Assembly (NCBI GenBank): GCA_963700395.1
Contig: CAVOXI010000005.1
Coordinates: forward strand, 62,001-126,000
Direction: 5' to 3'
DNA from: Prado023 sp963700395
GTDB taxonomy: Bacteria > Actinomycetota > Actinomycetes > S36-B12 > CAIYMF01
Length of the DNA stretch: 64,000 nucleotides
Shown: one piece after another, positions 7,172 through 15,934 of the stretch
Numbering within the stretch: the stretch's first letter is position 1
How the letters are laid out: each line of letters starts with the position of its first letter
The notes under the pieces: generated by a model
Seen by the model: only the letters and a program-made list of their open reading frames with translations
Told to the model about the DNA's origin: nothing
Databases searched by the model: none
Position numbers and translations under genes: made by a program

Positions 7172-8959
7172 TCAGCGGGTGTAGAGGGCCTCGATGTCCT
7201 CGGCGTGGTCGCTGGCGACGACGGCCCGCTTGAGCTTGAGCGTCGGTGTCATGTGCCCGGACTCCTCGGTGAACTGCGTGTCGATGAGCCGCCACGCGCG
7301 GATCGACTCGGCCTTGGACACCGCCGCGTTGGCATTGTCGACGGCTGCCTGGATCTCGGCGCGCAGCTGCGGGTCCTCGTGGAGCTCGGCGGCCGTGCGT
7401 CCGGCCTTGTTGTGCGACTGCGCCCATGACGACAGCGCGTCGGGGTCGAGGGTCACCAGCGCGCCGATGAAGGGCCTTCCCTCGCCGACGACCATCGCCT
7501 GGCTGATCAGGATGTTGGCTCCCATGCGGTCCTCGAGCACCGCGGGGGCCACGTTCTTGCCACCCGCGGTGACGATGATCTCCTTCTTGCGCCCGGTGAT
7601 CCGCAGATAGCCCTGCGCGTCGAGCTCGCCGAGGTCCCCGGTCTGGAACCAGCCGTCCGGGTCGATCACCTGGGCCGTGGCCTCGGGGTTGTTGTGGTAG
7701 CCGCTCATGATGTAGGGCCCGCGCAGCCAGATCTCGCCGTCGTCGGCGATGCGGACGGCCGTCCCCGGCATGGGCTGGCCCACGGACCCGATCTGCGGCG
7801 CCTCGGCGCGGTTGAAGGTTCCGGAGGCGGTCGTCTCCGTCAGCCCGTACCCCTCCATCACGATCAGCCCGATGCCCGCGAAGAAGTTGCCGAGGCGCTC
7901 ACCGAGGCTGGCCCCGCCGGAGATCGCGTAGCGCAGCTCGCCGCCCATCGCCGCACGCAGCTTGCCGTAGACCAGCCGGTCGAACAGGGCGTGCTCGACC
8001 TTCAGCCGCAGTGAGGGCCCGCCTGTCCACCTGGCGCGGCCGTAGTCGATGGCCACGGTCGTGGCCCGGTCGAAGATGCGAGCCCGGCCAGCCTCGTAGG
8101 CCTTCTGCTGGGACGCGCTGAAGATCTTCTCGAAGATGCGCGGCACGCCCACGAGGAAGGTCGGGCGGAAGCTGAGCATGTCCCCGACCAGCAGCTTGGG
8201 ATTGGGGCAGTGGGCGACCTGCATGCCGCCCTCGGCGCTGTAGACCTGCGCGCCCCGACCCAGGACGTGGGCCAGCGGCAGGAACAGCACGGTGCGGGCC
8301 CCGGGCGTGGTCACGACCGGTCCGGTGCTCTGCACCAGCGTCCGGGCGACGAACATCAGGCTCGCGTGCGAGATGACGCAGCCCTTGGGCCGTCCCGTGG
8401 TCCCCGACGTGTAGACGATCGTGGCGGGGTCCTGCGGCGTGATGGCCGCTGAGCGCGTGGTCAGGACCTCGTCGGGGATTCCGGCCCCGTCGAGGACCAG
8501 GGCATCGATCAGGCCGTCGTCCATGATCCAGATGGGCGGCGGCGAGGAGAGGGTCGCGCCGCGGACCCGGTCGGCCGAGAGGGCGGAGTCCGTGATCACG
8601 GCCACGGCGTCGCTGTCCTGCAGGATCCACTCGATCTGCTCCGCCGACGACGAGTCGTAGATCGGCACCGCGAAGGCACCGGCCGTCCACAGGGCGAAGT
8701 CCAGGACCGTCCACTCGTAGCGCGTGGGGGACAGGATGGCAACGGGCCGGCCGACCTCGATCCCGCGGGCCACCAGCCCGCGGGCCACCGACCGGACCAG
8801 GTCGTTGAACTCCCGTGCGCTGACATCGGTCCAGCCGTCGCCGGTGCGCAGGGCGTACATCGGGCTGTCCGGGGTCAGCGCGGCGCGCCTGGCCGGGATG
8901 GATGCCAGGGTGTCGGTGATCGGCGCATCGATCGCCGAGGGGACTGACAACTCGTGCAT
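7172..8959 (-). CDS. fadD: Long-chain acyl-CoA synthetase (AMP-forming)
   Basis: 595 residues, full length for the FadD15-like actinobacterial class. ATP/AMP signature YTSGTTGRPKG near residue 190; GYGLTETTA near 350; GDGEIWLRG-type and WFQTGDLG motifs; and GRKKEIIVTAGGKN with the catalytic hinge region and Lys near 460. It activates fatty acids to acyl-CoA through an acyl-adenylate for beta-oxidation or phospholipid synthesis. No signal peptide. A TAGCGT box lies about 60 nt before the start, so unlike many neighbours it seems to have a leader. The specific substrate chain length cannot be judged. Confidence 0.9.
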   Translation of the reverse strand: MHELSVPSAIDAPITDTLASIPARRAALTPDSPMYALRTGDGWTDVSAREFNDLVRSVARGLVARGIEVGRPVAILSPTRYEWTVLDFALWTAGAFAVPIYDSSSAEQIEWILQDSDAVAVITDSALSADRVRGATLSSPPPIWIMDDGLIDALVLDGAGIPDEVLTTRSAAITPQDPATIVYTSGTTGRPKGCVISHASLMFVARTLVQSTGPVVTTPGARTVLFLPLAHVLGRGAQVYSAEGGMQVAHCPNPKLLVGDMLSFRPTFLVGVPRIFEKIFSASQQKAYEAGRARIFDRATTVAIDYGRARWTGGPSLRLKVEHALFDRLVYGKLRAAMGGELRYAISGGASLGERLGNFFAGIGLIVMEGYGLTETTASGTFNRAEAPQIGSVGQPMPGTAVRIADDGEIWLRGPYIMSGYHNNPEATAQVIDPDGWFQTGDLGELDAQGYLRITGRKKEIIVTAGGKNVAPAVLEDRMGANILISQAMVVGEGRPFIGALVTLDPDALSSWAQSHNKAGRTAAELHEDPQLRAEIQAAVDNANAAVSKAESIRAWRLIDTQFTEESGHMTPTLKLKRAVVASDHAEDIEALYTR

Positions 8960-9004
8960 GGGGGACCGCCTTCTGCCGACCGGGTGGCCGCTGTGCCTGC
9001 CACG

Positions 9005-9502
9005 CTACCGTCGCCGCACCCCCGGCGCGTTGGCGGTCCGCCCCTGCGCGCCGCTGGCTGCGTTCGCGGCCCAGATGAGGTCCAGCTGCCGGCCCGAGTC
9101 CGGGGTCAGCGTCAGTGCCCCCGCGTAGGAGCTGCGCCACGACAGCTCCGGGACCGCGGCCTCGAGCGCCTCGACCGGGATGCGTCGATCGAGGGGCAGC
9201 AGGGTGTCCCATCCGATGAGGACGTGGTGGATCACCTGACCTGGGCGGGCTGGGTCCGCGGAGAGGAATGGCGCCGTGCGCACGATCCCCCGACCGATCA
9301 GGCCCCGTTGCGCACCCAGCAGCATGAGGTGCACCCGGGTGCCGGCAGGGGCCAGGCGCCAGGCGCCCACGGGCCAGTGCTGGAGCAGGTGGTGACTGCC
9401 CTGGCAGCGCCGCACGCAGTCCGGGTACGGCGCGCCCCACGGGCTTCCCCGGTCGGGGTCCCAGCCCAGCATCACGGCGACCACGTGACCATTGTCCTGC
9501 AC
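9005..9502 (-). CDS. Hypothetical protein, possibly EVE/PUA-like
   Basis: 165 residues starting at a GTG (VQDNGHVVAVMLGWDPDRG). A segment reading APAGTRVHLMLLGAQRGLIG, followed by RGIVRTAPF, resembles the beta-barrel of EVE/PUA-like domains, where a 'GxIGxGxV' strand follows a conserved hydrophobic strand. A second conserved-looking block is HHVLIGWDTLLPLDRRIP. Such domains bind modified bases or RNA. This assignment is by eye and weak. The C-terminal 20 residues are low complexity. It lies 45 nt before the acyl-CoA ligase on the same strand and could be co-transcribed with it. Confidence 0.6.
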   Translation of the reverse strand: MQDNGHVVAVMLGWDPDRGSPWGAPYPDCVRRCQGSHHLLQHWPVGAWRLAPAGTRVHLMLLGAQRGLIGRGIVRTAPFLSADPARPGQVIHHVLIGWDTLLPLDRRIPVEALEAAVPELSWRSSYAGALTLTPDSGRQLDLIWAANAASGAQGRTANAPGVRRR

Positions 9503-9593
9503 GCCGCGTGGCCTGAAGTGCCGACTGCATCGGCGATTCGGGTGTTCCCGGTCACGTCCCGACTGCGGTAGGTGGACAGCCCGGGCGACGCGC

Positions 9594-9634
9594 CGAAGGG
9601 CACCGAGTCACCCCCGTGGGTTCGGTGCCCTTCG
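9594..9634. other. Nested hairpin in the 9.5-9.8 kb intergenic region
   Basis: CGAAGGGCACCGA (9594-9606) pairs perfectly with TCGGTGCCCTTCG (9622-9634), and inside the loop ACCC pairs with GGGT. It sits between divergent genes, so it is more likely a leader or regulatory structure than a terminator. The rest of 9503-9690 shows nothing I can interpret. Confidence 0.5.
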
Positions 9635-9689
9635 TGACGCGGCGCCCCCAGGTGCGTGCAGCGCCCACGCCCGGGAGACGTTCCGTCGT

Positions 9690-9770
9690 GCGAATTGTAA
9701 CCAGCATCCGAATCGAACTCCAAAACACAACTTGAGTTCACAATTTCAATCCGCAACTGGAGTGGCGAAA
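9690..9770 (+). promoter_or_regulatory. AT-rich upstream island with inverted repeat
   Basis: This stretch is far more AT-rich than its surroundings. It contains GAACTC (9715-9720) and GAGTTC (9734-9739) as an inverted repeat, AACTTGAGTT across its right arm, and a related AACTGGAGT near 9755. It directly precedes the promoter of a TetR-type regulator and is a reasonable autoregulatory operator candidate. Confidence 0.35.
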
Positions 9771-9785
9771 TGTGGGGTCGAGGGC

Positions 9786-9791
9786 TATCTT
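9786..9791 (+). promoter_or_regulatory. -10 box TATCTT for the TetR-type regulator
   Basis: Seven nt before GTG 9799; leaderless start predicted. Confidence 0.45.
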
Positions 9792-9798
9792 TCGCGCC

Positions 9799-10486
9799 GT
9801 GGGGACCTACCTGAAGCTGGCCGATCGCAGGGCGCTCGTGCGGGATGCCGCACGGGAGATGCTCAGGGGCGGGACGGCCTTCCAGGACCTCACGCTGCGC
9901 GACGTCGCAGCCCACCTGGGGTGGTCGCTGGGGACGCTGCACCGCGCCTACTCCATCACCTCGACGCTGCTCAACGACCTGCTGCTGGAGTTCGAGGACG
10001 CGACGTACACCGCGGTCTTCCTCGTCGGCGACGGGGGGCCTGCGCCACGAGCTGACAGCCTCGGCCAGGCGCATGTACGAGTACATGGCCGACGAGGCCA
10101 ACGTCCAGATGATGCGCTACCAGATGACCCTGGGATGCCGCTCCGAGGACCCGCACGAGCTCCATCTGCAGCACACGCGCGACTCCTCCTGGGAGTTCAC
10201 GCGCGACAGCCTGGTGCAGATCTCGGTGGCGGCCGGTGAGGAGTACAGCGACATCAACGTGCTGGCCACGATCGTCACGGCCCAGCGCGACGGCCTGACC
10301 TACCAGTTCTTCTCGCACGGCGAGCGCGAGCGCTGGCTGGCCGACTGCCTGCGCGGCGTCGACATCGCGGTGGAGGTGGCCCAGCCGCGCAAGGTCAGCG
10401 CCCGAGCCTCACTGGGCGACCAGCGGTGGACTGCCGACCAGATGCCTGCGCGGCGCCGCGAGCTGCTCAAGCAGCGTCGCGGCTAG
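9799..10486 (+). CDS. TetR-family-like transcriptional regulator (one frame error)
   Basis: About 229 residues. The N-terminal domain reads VRDAAREMLRGGTAFQDLTL, then RDVAAHLGWSLGTLHRAYS, the helix-turn-helix of TetR-type regulators (residues 10-55). The frame breaks near 10035 at a run of six G. The rest (RRMYEYMADEANVQMMRYQM, then DVAVEV-type helices) continues in another frame to TAG 10486, fitting a helical ligand/dimer domain. Start GTG 9799 is chosen because of the -10 box 7 nt upstream; GTG 9772 is in frame but lies upstream of that box. Target genes are unknown; the AT-rich island just upstream suggests autoregulation. Confidence 0.7.
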
Positions 10487-10559
10487 CCCTTGGGGCGCGG
10501 CCACCCAGCGGCGCAGCCTGGGGGTCAGCGGTCCGGCCCTGCAGCCGGTGCCTGCGGCG

Positions 10560-12233
10560 TCAGGTGACCTCGGGCTGCTCGGAGTCGGTCCCCCTCAGGC
10601 GGGCGCGCATCGTGGACGTGCCCTCCTCGATCCTCGTGGTCCACGCGAGTCCAGTGCGCTCGAGCAGGCTGGTCATGGCACCGTTCTCGGTCAGGACGAC
10701 GGCCACGACCTCGGTGAAGCCCATCCGCTCAGCGATCCGCAGCTGCCGACGCAGCAGGGCCGTGCCGACGCCCTCGCCCTGATGGGAGTCCTCCACGAGC
10801 ACAGCGATCTCGGCGCTGTTGTTGTCGTCGGGATGCTCGGGGAAGACGTTGCCGAGCCCGATGATCGTCCCGTCGTCGCCGACGGCGACCAGCGTCGCGC
10901 CGCTGTGCCCCCCGGACAGGCGGCGCATCTGGATCTCGTGCCAGTCCCCCGATGACACGTAGCGCAGGTAGAGGGTCCGGTCCGAGCAGCGGCGGTGCAT
11001 GGCCCCGACCGCCTCCGCGTCCTCCGGGTGCGCCAGGCGGATCCACACGGTGCCGTCCTTGACCGGCTCGACCCATCCCTGGGCGTCGGTGTCACCCGAT
11101 GCGACGGCGATCGCTGCCGAGAGCCGCAGCAACGCGGAGGCGCGGGTCTGCTCCACCCGGGTGAACGGCGCCCAGGTGCGCCGCAGCAGCACGTGGCGCT
11201 CGGGCGTCCACTGCAGGCGGAGCACGTCCGGACCGTCGTCCTGGCCCTTCGTGGCCCGGACCACCTCGACGTGGTCGGCCGCGACGAGCTGCATGGCCAC
11301 GTACGGGGCCCAGCCCGGGTTCGTGACCAGCTCGGCGCTCGCGTTGAGGATCCGGGTGGGCAGGTCCAGCGCGTCATCGGGGGACCCCGGGGAGATCCAC
11401 GCGTTGCGCCCCGCCGACAGGGCAGCGGCCAGGAGGGTCTCCTCCGAGACGGACTCGGGGGCCGTGAGGCGCATGTCCAGGGTTCGGGTTCCCTCGCTGT
11501 GGCCCACGACGTACACCGCCACCGTGTAGCCGTAGAGCGCCGCGAGCGGGCGGATGAACATGTCCACGCCGCCGGGGCGGTCCGGCACGTCGACGAGGAT
11601 CCGCCAGTACCGGCGGGCCTCGTGCTCGGCCCGCAGGAGCATCTCCGGGGGCGCCATCGCCGTGCCGATCCGTGCGATCAACGCGTCCCAGGAGGACTGG
11701 CTGGGCTTGTGGGTGATCACGGGGTCGAGCATGGCCAGGCCGACCGACAGCGTCAGGGAGAAGTGCGCCAGGGCGTCGTCGTCGACATCGACGTCGATCC
11801 CGCCGGCCACCCTGACGCGCTGCACGACGGCACGCATGTTGTCCCAGCGGCCCTGAATCCGGGCGGCCTCGGTGCCACGGAGCTCCGGGTCGCGGTGCGA
11901 CCGGGTGAGGGCCTCGAGCTCGAGGAGGTCCCAGCTCCGGTCCGGCTGGGCGAAGACCGCGGCACCGGCTGCCACGATCGCGGCCAGGGGCGGCAGCTCG
12001 TTGGGGGCATCCACGGCACGCGCGATCCGGTTGCCGGCGTCCGAGGTGACCTTCTCGGCGATGACCAGGGCGAACAGCTCGGCGCGCCCGCCCGTGAGCT
12101 TGCGCACGCGGTACTGGGAGACCCCGACCTCCTGGGCGACCATGCGGATGCCCACGCCCTCGTACCCGTGCTGGGCGAACAGCTCAGCGGCCACATCGAC
12201 GATCCGCCGGCGGATCGCCTCGTCGGTGGACAC
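10560..12233 (-). CDS. TetR-ACT-GNAT fusion: regulator joined to an acetyltransferase
   Basis: 557 residues in one unbroken frame. Residues 1-60 form a TetR-type helix-turn-helix (IRRRIVDVAAELFAQHGYEG, then VAQEVGVSQYRVRKLTGGRA). Residues 60-205 look like the TetR helical domain. Residues 209-270 read like an ACT domain (RILVDVPDRPGGVDMFIRPL). Residues 395-550 are a GNAT domain with the acetyl-CoA loop HQGEGVGTALL at 484-494 and a catalytic-region AEIAVLVEDS. Actinobacterial ACT-GNAT protein acetyltransferases regulated by amino acids are known; a TetR domain in front is unusual as far as I know. GTG start is leaderless. It may couple amino-acid sensing, DNA binding and lysine acetylation; this is inference. 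Confidence 0.85.
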   Translation of the reverse strand: MSTDEAIRRRIVDVAAELFAQHGYEGVGIRMVAQEVGVSQYRVRKLTGGRAELFALVIAEKVTSDAGNRIARAVDAPNELPPLAAIVAAGAAVFAQPDRSWDLLELEALTRSHRDPELRGTEAARIQGRWDNMRAVVQRVRVAGGIDVDVDDDALAHFSLTLSVGLAMLDPVITHKPSQSSWDALIARIGTAMAPPEMLLRAEHEARRYWRILVDVPDRPGGVDMFIRPLAALYGYTVAVYVVGHSEGTRTLDMRLTAPESVSEETLLAAALSAGRNAWISPGSPDDALDLPTRILNASAELVTNPGWAPYVAMQLVAADHVEVVRATKGQDDGPDVLRLQWTPERHVLLRRTWAPFTRVEQTRASALLRLSAAIAVASGDTDAQGWVEPVKDGTVWIRLAHPEDAEAVGAMHRRCSDRTLYLRYVSSGDWHEIQMRRLSGGHSGATLVAVGDDGTIIGLGNVFPEHPDDNNSAEIAVLVEDSHQGEGVGTALLRRQLRIAERMGFTEVVAVVLTENGAMTSLLERTGLAWTTRIEEGTSTMRARLRGTDSEQPEVT

Positions 12234-12240
12234 CCCAGTG

Positions 12241-12246
12241 ACGCTA
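12241..12246 (-). promoter_or_regulatory. -10 box TAGCGT for the TetR-ACT-GNAT gene
   Basis: On the minus strand, 7 nt before GTG 12233. Confidence 0.45.
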
Positions 12247-12334
12247 GCAGTGTGGATGGCCGGGTGTCCGTGGGATCGGAGGTCGCTGTCACCCTCCCGC
12301 TCGACGCCGAGGCCGGTGCGCGGGATGATGGGCC

Positions 12335-12988
12335 ATGGACGTCGATGAGGTGCGCCCCGCCACCGCCTCCACGGTGCCCACGCGCTCTGAGGCGGAGGCC
12401 ATCGCGCGCGCGCTCCTGGGCGATGAGGGCACGCGCCTGGCGCATGTGCGGGCAGCAGGATCGATGGCCGCACGCCTGGGCATCCTGTTCGAGGCGGAGG
12501 AGGCGGCGCTGCTCGTCGCCGCGGCGACCCTGCACGACGTGGGCTATACCCCGCGCATCGCCGTGACCGGCTTCCATCCCCTCGACGGTGCGCTGCACCT
12601 GCGGTCCCTCGGCCTGCCCGAGCGGCTGTGCAGCCTGGTGGCCCACCACTCGGAGGCGGAGATGCTGGCCCCCCAGCACGGGGTGTTCGACCTCGAGGAG
12701 CAGTTCCCCAGGGAGCGGTCCCTTCTGGCCGACGCCCTGGTGTACGCAGACATGCACTCGGCGCCTGACGGGGCGCTGATCCATGCCGAGCATCGCCTGG
12801 CCGACATCGCCCGTCGGCGCCCCAACGCGGTTGAGGTCGTGCGCGCCCAACGCCTGCGCATCGCGATGGTCCGGGTGGGTGCCGCGCTCCAGGCCCACGA
12901 GATCGGCGGTGGTGCTGGCGTCCAGGTCATCGTGCCCGGCTCGCGCGGCGAGGGCGACCCGCAGATCGACGCGTGGTGGCAGGACTGA
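12335..12988 (+). CDS. HD-domain metal-dependent phosphohydrolase
   Basis: 217 residues. The HD signature is AATLHDVGYTP near residue 68, with a supporting His upstream (LAHVRAAG), FHPLDGALHL, VAHHSEAEM and ADMHSAP as later metal-site elements. HD enzymes hydrolyse phosphomonoesters or nucleotides; the substrate is not evident. Start ATG 12335 is the first in frame. It is divergent from the TetR-ACT-GNAT gene, with about 100 nt between them, so the two may share control. Confidence 0.8.
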   Translation: MDVDEVRPATASTVPTRSEAEAIARALLGDEGTRLAHVRAAGSMAARLGILFEAEEAALLVAAATLHDVGYTPRIAVTGFHPLDGALHLRSLGLPERLCSLVAHHSEAEMLAPQHGVFDLEEQFPRERSLLADALVYADMHSAPDGALIHAEHRLADIARRRPNAVEVVRAQRLRIAMVRVGAALQAHEIGGGAGVQVIVPGSRGEGDPQIDAWWQD

Positions 12989-13036
12989 GGACCTCTCCGG
13001 TCCGGTGCGCCTCGTGCGCGTCCCGCTCCCCGCGTC

Positions 13037-13966
13037 TCACTCCTCCGGTGCGACCGCCAGGGGTGGGCGGCTGCGCAGCGCCCACGTGACGGACCCGATC
13101 ACCACCAGCGCCGCCGCGATCGTCCCCACGGTCACCACCTCCCCGAGCAGCAGCGCCGACCAGAGGAGCGTCAGCAGCGGCTGCAGCTGCTGGGTCTGGC
13201 TCGCGTGCGCGATCCCGGCTGTGGCAAGCCCGCGGTACCAGGCGAAGAACGCGAGGTACATCGACGACAGGCCCAGGAGGATCAGGCTGGCCCACTGGGT
13301 GGCCGTCGTGTCGTACTCCCCGCTGGTCGTGGCCCAGAGGACGATGCTGGCCGGGACCGTCACCGGCAGGGCGAGGACCACCACCCAGGAGATGACCTGC
13401 CACCCGGGGAGGTCCCGGGTCACGACCGCGCCCTCGACGTAGCACCACGACGAGGAGAGCACGGCTCCGACGACCATCAGGTCGGCGACGAGATCGCCGC
13501 CGCTGGCACCTCCGCGGCTCAGGGCGAAGACGACCAGCGCGGACGTTCCCATCACGGCCGCCACCCAGAACTGCCTGCTGACGTGCTCGTGCGCCCGGCG
13601 CACGGCGATCGCCGCGGTCGTCAGCGGCATGAACGCGGCGATCACCGCGGCGTGCGCCGACGTCGTGCGCTGCAGGGCCAGCGCGAGGAGGATCGCCCAG
13701 CCGAAGACCGCGCCCACCATCGTGAAGACGAGCGGCCGGAAGTACTGGCGGGGCGGGATCGGGACGCGGCGCACCAGCAGCACCACGGTGGCAAGCGTCC
13801 CGGCGATCACGGCTCGCCCCATGGCTGTGAAGAACGGGTTGAACCCGGAGACGGCCACCTTCGTCAGGGGCAGGGAGAAGGAGAAGAGCAGGACGCCCAG
13901 CATCGCCCACATCAGCCCCGCGCGGACCGTGCGCGCGGAGGAACCTCGGGTGGGGGCGTCGGTCAC
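13037..13966 (-). CDS. EamA/DMT-family transporter
   Basis: 309 residues with ten predicted membrane helices in two halves, the pattern of the drug/metabolite transporter superfamily. The first half begins AGLMWAMLGVLLFSFSLPLT; the second has the family-like stretch SMYLAFFAWYRGLATAGIA followed by LQPLLTLLWSALLLGE. These proteins export or import small metabolites such as amino acids; the substrate is unknown. GTG start with a TACGGT box 6 nt upstream. Confidence 0.88.
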   Translation of the reverse strand: MTDAPTRGSSARTVRAGLMWAMLGVLLFSFSLPLTKVAVSGFNPFFTAMGRAVIAGTLATVVLLVRRVPIPPRQYFRPLVFTMVGAVFGWAILLALALQRTTSAHAAVIAAFMPLTTAAIAVRRAHEHVSRQFWVAAVMGTSALVVFALSRGGASGGDLVADLMVVGAVLSSSWCYVEGAVVTRDLPGWQVISWVVVLALPVTVPASIVLWATTSGEYDTTATQWASLILLGLSSMYLAFFAWYRGLATAGIAHASQTQQLQPLLTLLWSALLLGEVVTVGTIAAALVVIGSVTWALRSRPPLAVAPEE

Positions 13967-13972
13967 TGCCGA

Positions 13973-13978
13973 ACCGTA
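13973..13978 (-). promoter_or_regulatory. -10 box TACGGT for the EamA transporter
   Basis: Minus strand, 6 nt before GTG 13966. Confidence 0.4.
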
Positions 13979-14066
13979 CCGGTGGTTCGCCCCGATGCTG
14001 CGGCACGTGATATCGCCAGGAGACCTGGGAATGCCGGAGAATGAGGCGATGTCGAGGAGGGATCGG

Positions 14067-15934
14067 ATGGGCAGCGGCGGCAGGCGGCTCCTGGTCTTCG
14101 GGTCCTACGACGCGGCGCTGCACCCGCGGGTCGCGGTGCTCCGGGACGGCCTGGCCGCGCGGGGCTGGCAGGTGCGTGAGCTCAACGAGCCCCTCGGCGC
14201 GGCAACAGCGGACAAGGTCTCGGCGGCGAGGTCACCGGCTGCTGCAGTGCGCCTGCTCGGACGGCAGGCGCGGTCGTGGGGCCGGCTGCTCGGGCGCTCG
14301 GCAGGCGTGGCGGATCCCGACGTCGTGGTCGTCGGGTACATGGGCCACGGTGACGTCCACCTCGCGCGCCTGCGGTACCGGCGCTCGGTGATCGTCCTGG
14401 ACCATCTCGTCGGACTGGCCGACACCGTCCGGGATCGGCAGCTGGGAGGTGGTACGACATTGCGGCTCCTCGACCTGGTCGATCGCAGCGCCCTGCGCGC
14501 CGCCGACGTCGTCGTGGTGGACACCTCCCTGCAGGCCCAGATGCTCCCCCCCGGGGCGCGGGAGCGGGCCGTGGTCGTCCCGGTGGGGGCGGGCAGGCAG
14601 TGGTTCGCGGCCGCGGATCGGGCGGCGACCACCTCCGATCGGGCGACCCGGCCCTGCGCGTGGTGTTCTTCGGCCTGTTCACGCCGTTGCAGGGAGCGCC
14701 GACGATCGGTCGGGCCATCGACCTGCTGCGCGACGAGCCCATCGAGTTCACGATGATCGGTCACGGCCAGGACCTCGCCCAGGCTCGGGAGCTGGCGAAC
14801 GGGAGCACCCGTGTGCGCTGGCTGGACTGGGTCGACGGCCAGGAGCTCCCCGAGCTGGTGGCCGGCCACGACGTCAGCCTGGGGATCTTCGGCACCGGGC
14901 CCAAGGCCCAGCGCGTGGTGCCCACGAAGGTCTACCAGGGCCTGGCTGCAGGCTGCGCGGTCGTGACCGCGGGGACGCCCGCAGCCGGTACCCTCGCAGA
15001 TGCAGTCGTGTCCGTGCCGCCGGGTGATCCCCAGGCCCTCGCCGATGCGCTGCGCCACCTCGCCCTCGACAAGGAGTCGCTCATCGTGGCCCGTCTCCGC
15101 GCCCGTGCAGCAGCCGAGCAGTTCGCCCCCGAGTCCGTCACGTCCGATCTGGACGCCCGCCTGGGGGAGGCCACGCCGCGCAGAGTCGCGCTGCCGCCCC
15201 TGACCTTCAACGCGCACCTGCGCTGGGACGTGATCACCCGGGAGCTCGCCGGGCTCGACGTGACCGATGTCCTGGAGATCGGGCCCGGGGAGGGGGCGGT
15301 CGCGTGCCGGCTCGCCCCCGGACGCACCTACACCGGCGTCGAGCTGTCCGAGCGGACCCGGGCGATCACCGCCCAGCGCCTCGAGCAGCTCGGGGCGCCG
15401 GGCCGGCTGGTGGCGTCACTGGACGACCTCCCCGCCGACGAGCGCTTCGACCTCGTCTGCGCATTCGAGGTCATCGAGCACATCGACGACGACCGCGCGG
15501 CGCTGGCATCCTGGGCTGGGCGGTTGCGTCCCGGGGGCACCCTGATGGTCTCGACGCCGTCGGGACCCGACCGCATGGGTGCCGCGGACGAGATCGCGGG
15601 GCACTTCCGGCGCTACTCCGCCGAGGGGCTGGCGGCGCTGGCCGGCGGCTGCGGCCTGGTCGACGTCCGGGTCACCCACGTCGGGTACCCCGTCGGCTAC
15701 CTGCTGGAGAAGGTGCGCAACACGGTGGCCGCCCGGCGCCTGGCCAGGGCCGACCGGGAGTCGAGTGGCGATCAGGCGGTGGCAGCGGCCACCGAGCAGA
15801 GCAGCTCATTCCTCCAGCCCCCGTCCTGGTCCGGGCGGGCCACGAAGGCGGTCTCCGCGCCGGGGATCTGGATGCAGCGCCGACGCCCCGACTCCGGGAC
15901 CGGACTGGTCCTGGTCGCGCGCGCACCGAAGTGA
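14067..15934 (+). CDS. Glycosyltransferase-methyltransferase fusion (one frame error)
   Basis: About 622 residues. Start ATG 14067 follows GAGGAGG. The first ~380 residues resemble a GT4-type glycosyltransferase: a GT-B N-lobe, then RVVFFGLFTPLQGAPTIGRA, TMIGHGQDL and VVPTKVYQGLAAGCAVV in the donor-binding lobe. A SAM-dependent methyltransferase follows without any new start codon (VLEIGPGEGAVACRLA motif I, FDLVCAFEVIEHIDDDRAAL, LRPGGTLMVSTPS). A frame break near 14650 lies within the glycosyltransferase part. It is the first gene of a tightly coupled four-gene operon; the likely role is to build and methylate a surface glycan. Confidence 0.82.

Noticed and set aside
10000..10060. Possible programmed frameshift at the GGGGGG run in the TetR gene
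   Set aside because: No slippery heptamer with a downstream stimulatory structure is evident, and many other genes here have similar isolated breaks, favouring sequencing error.
9472..10101. A 209-codon minus-strand frame across the 9.5-10.1 kb intergenic region and TetR gene
   Set aside because: It crosses the AT-rich promoter island and the TetR helix-turn-helix in antisense; no coding signal in the intergenic part.
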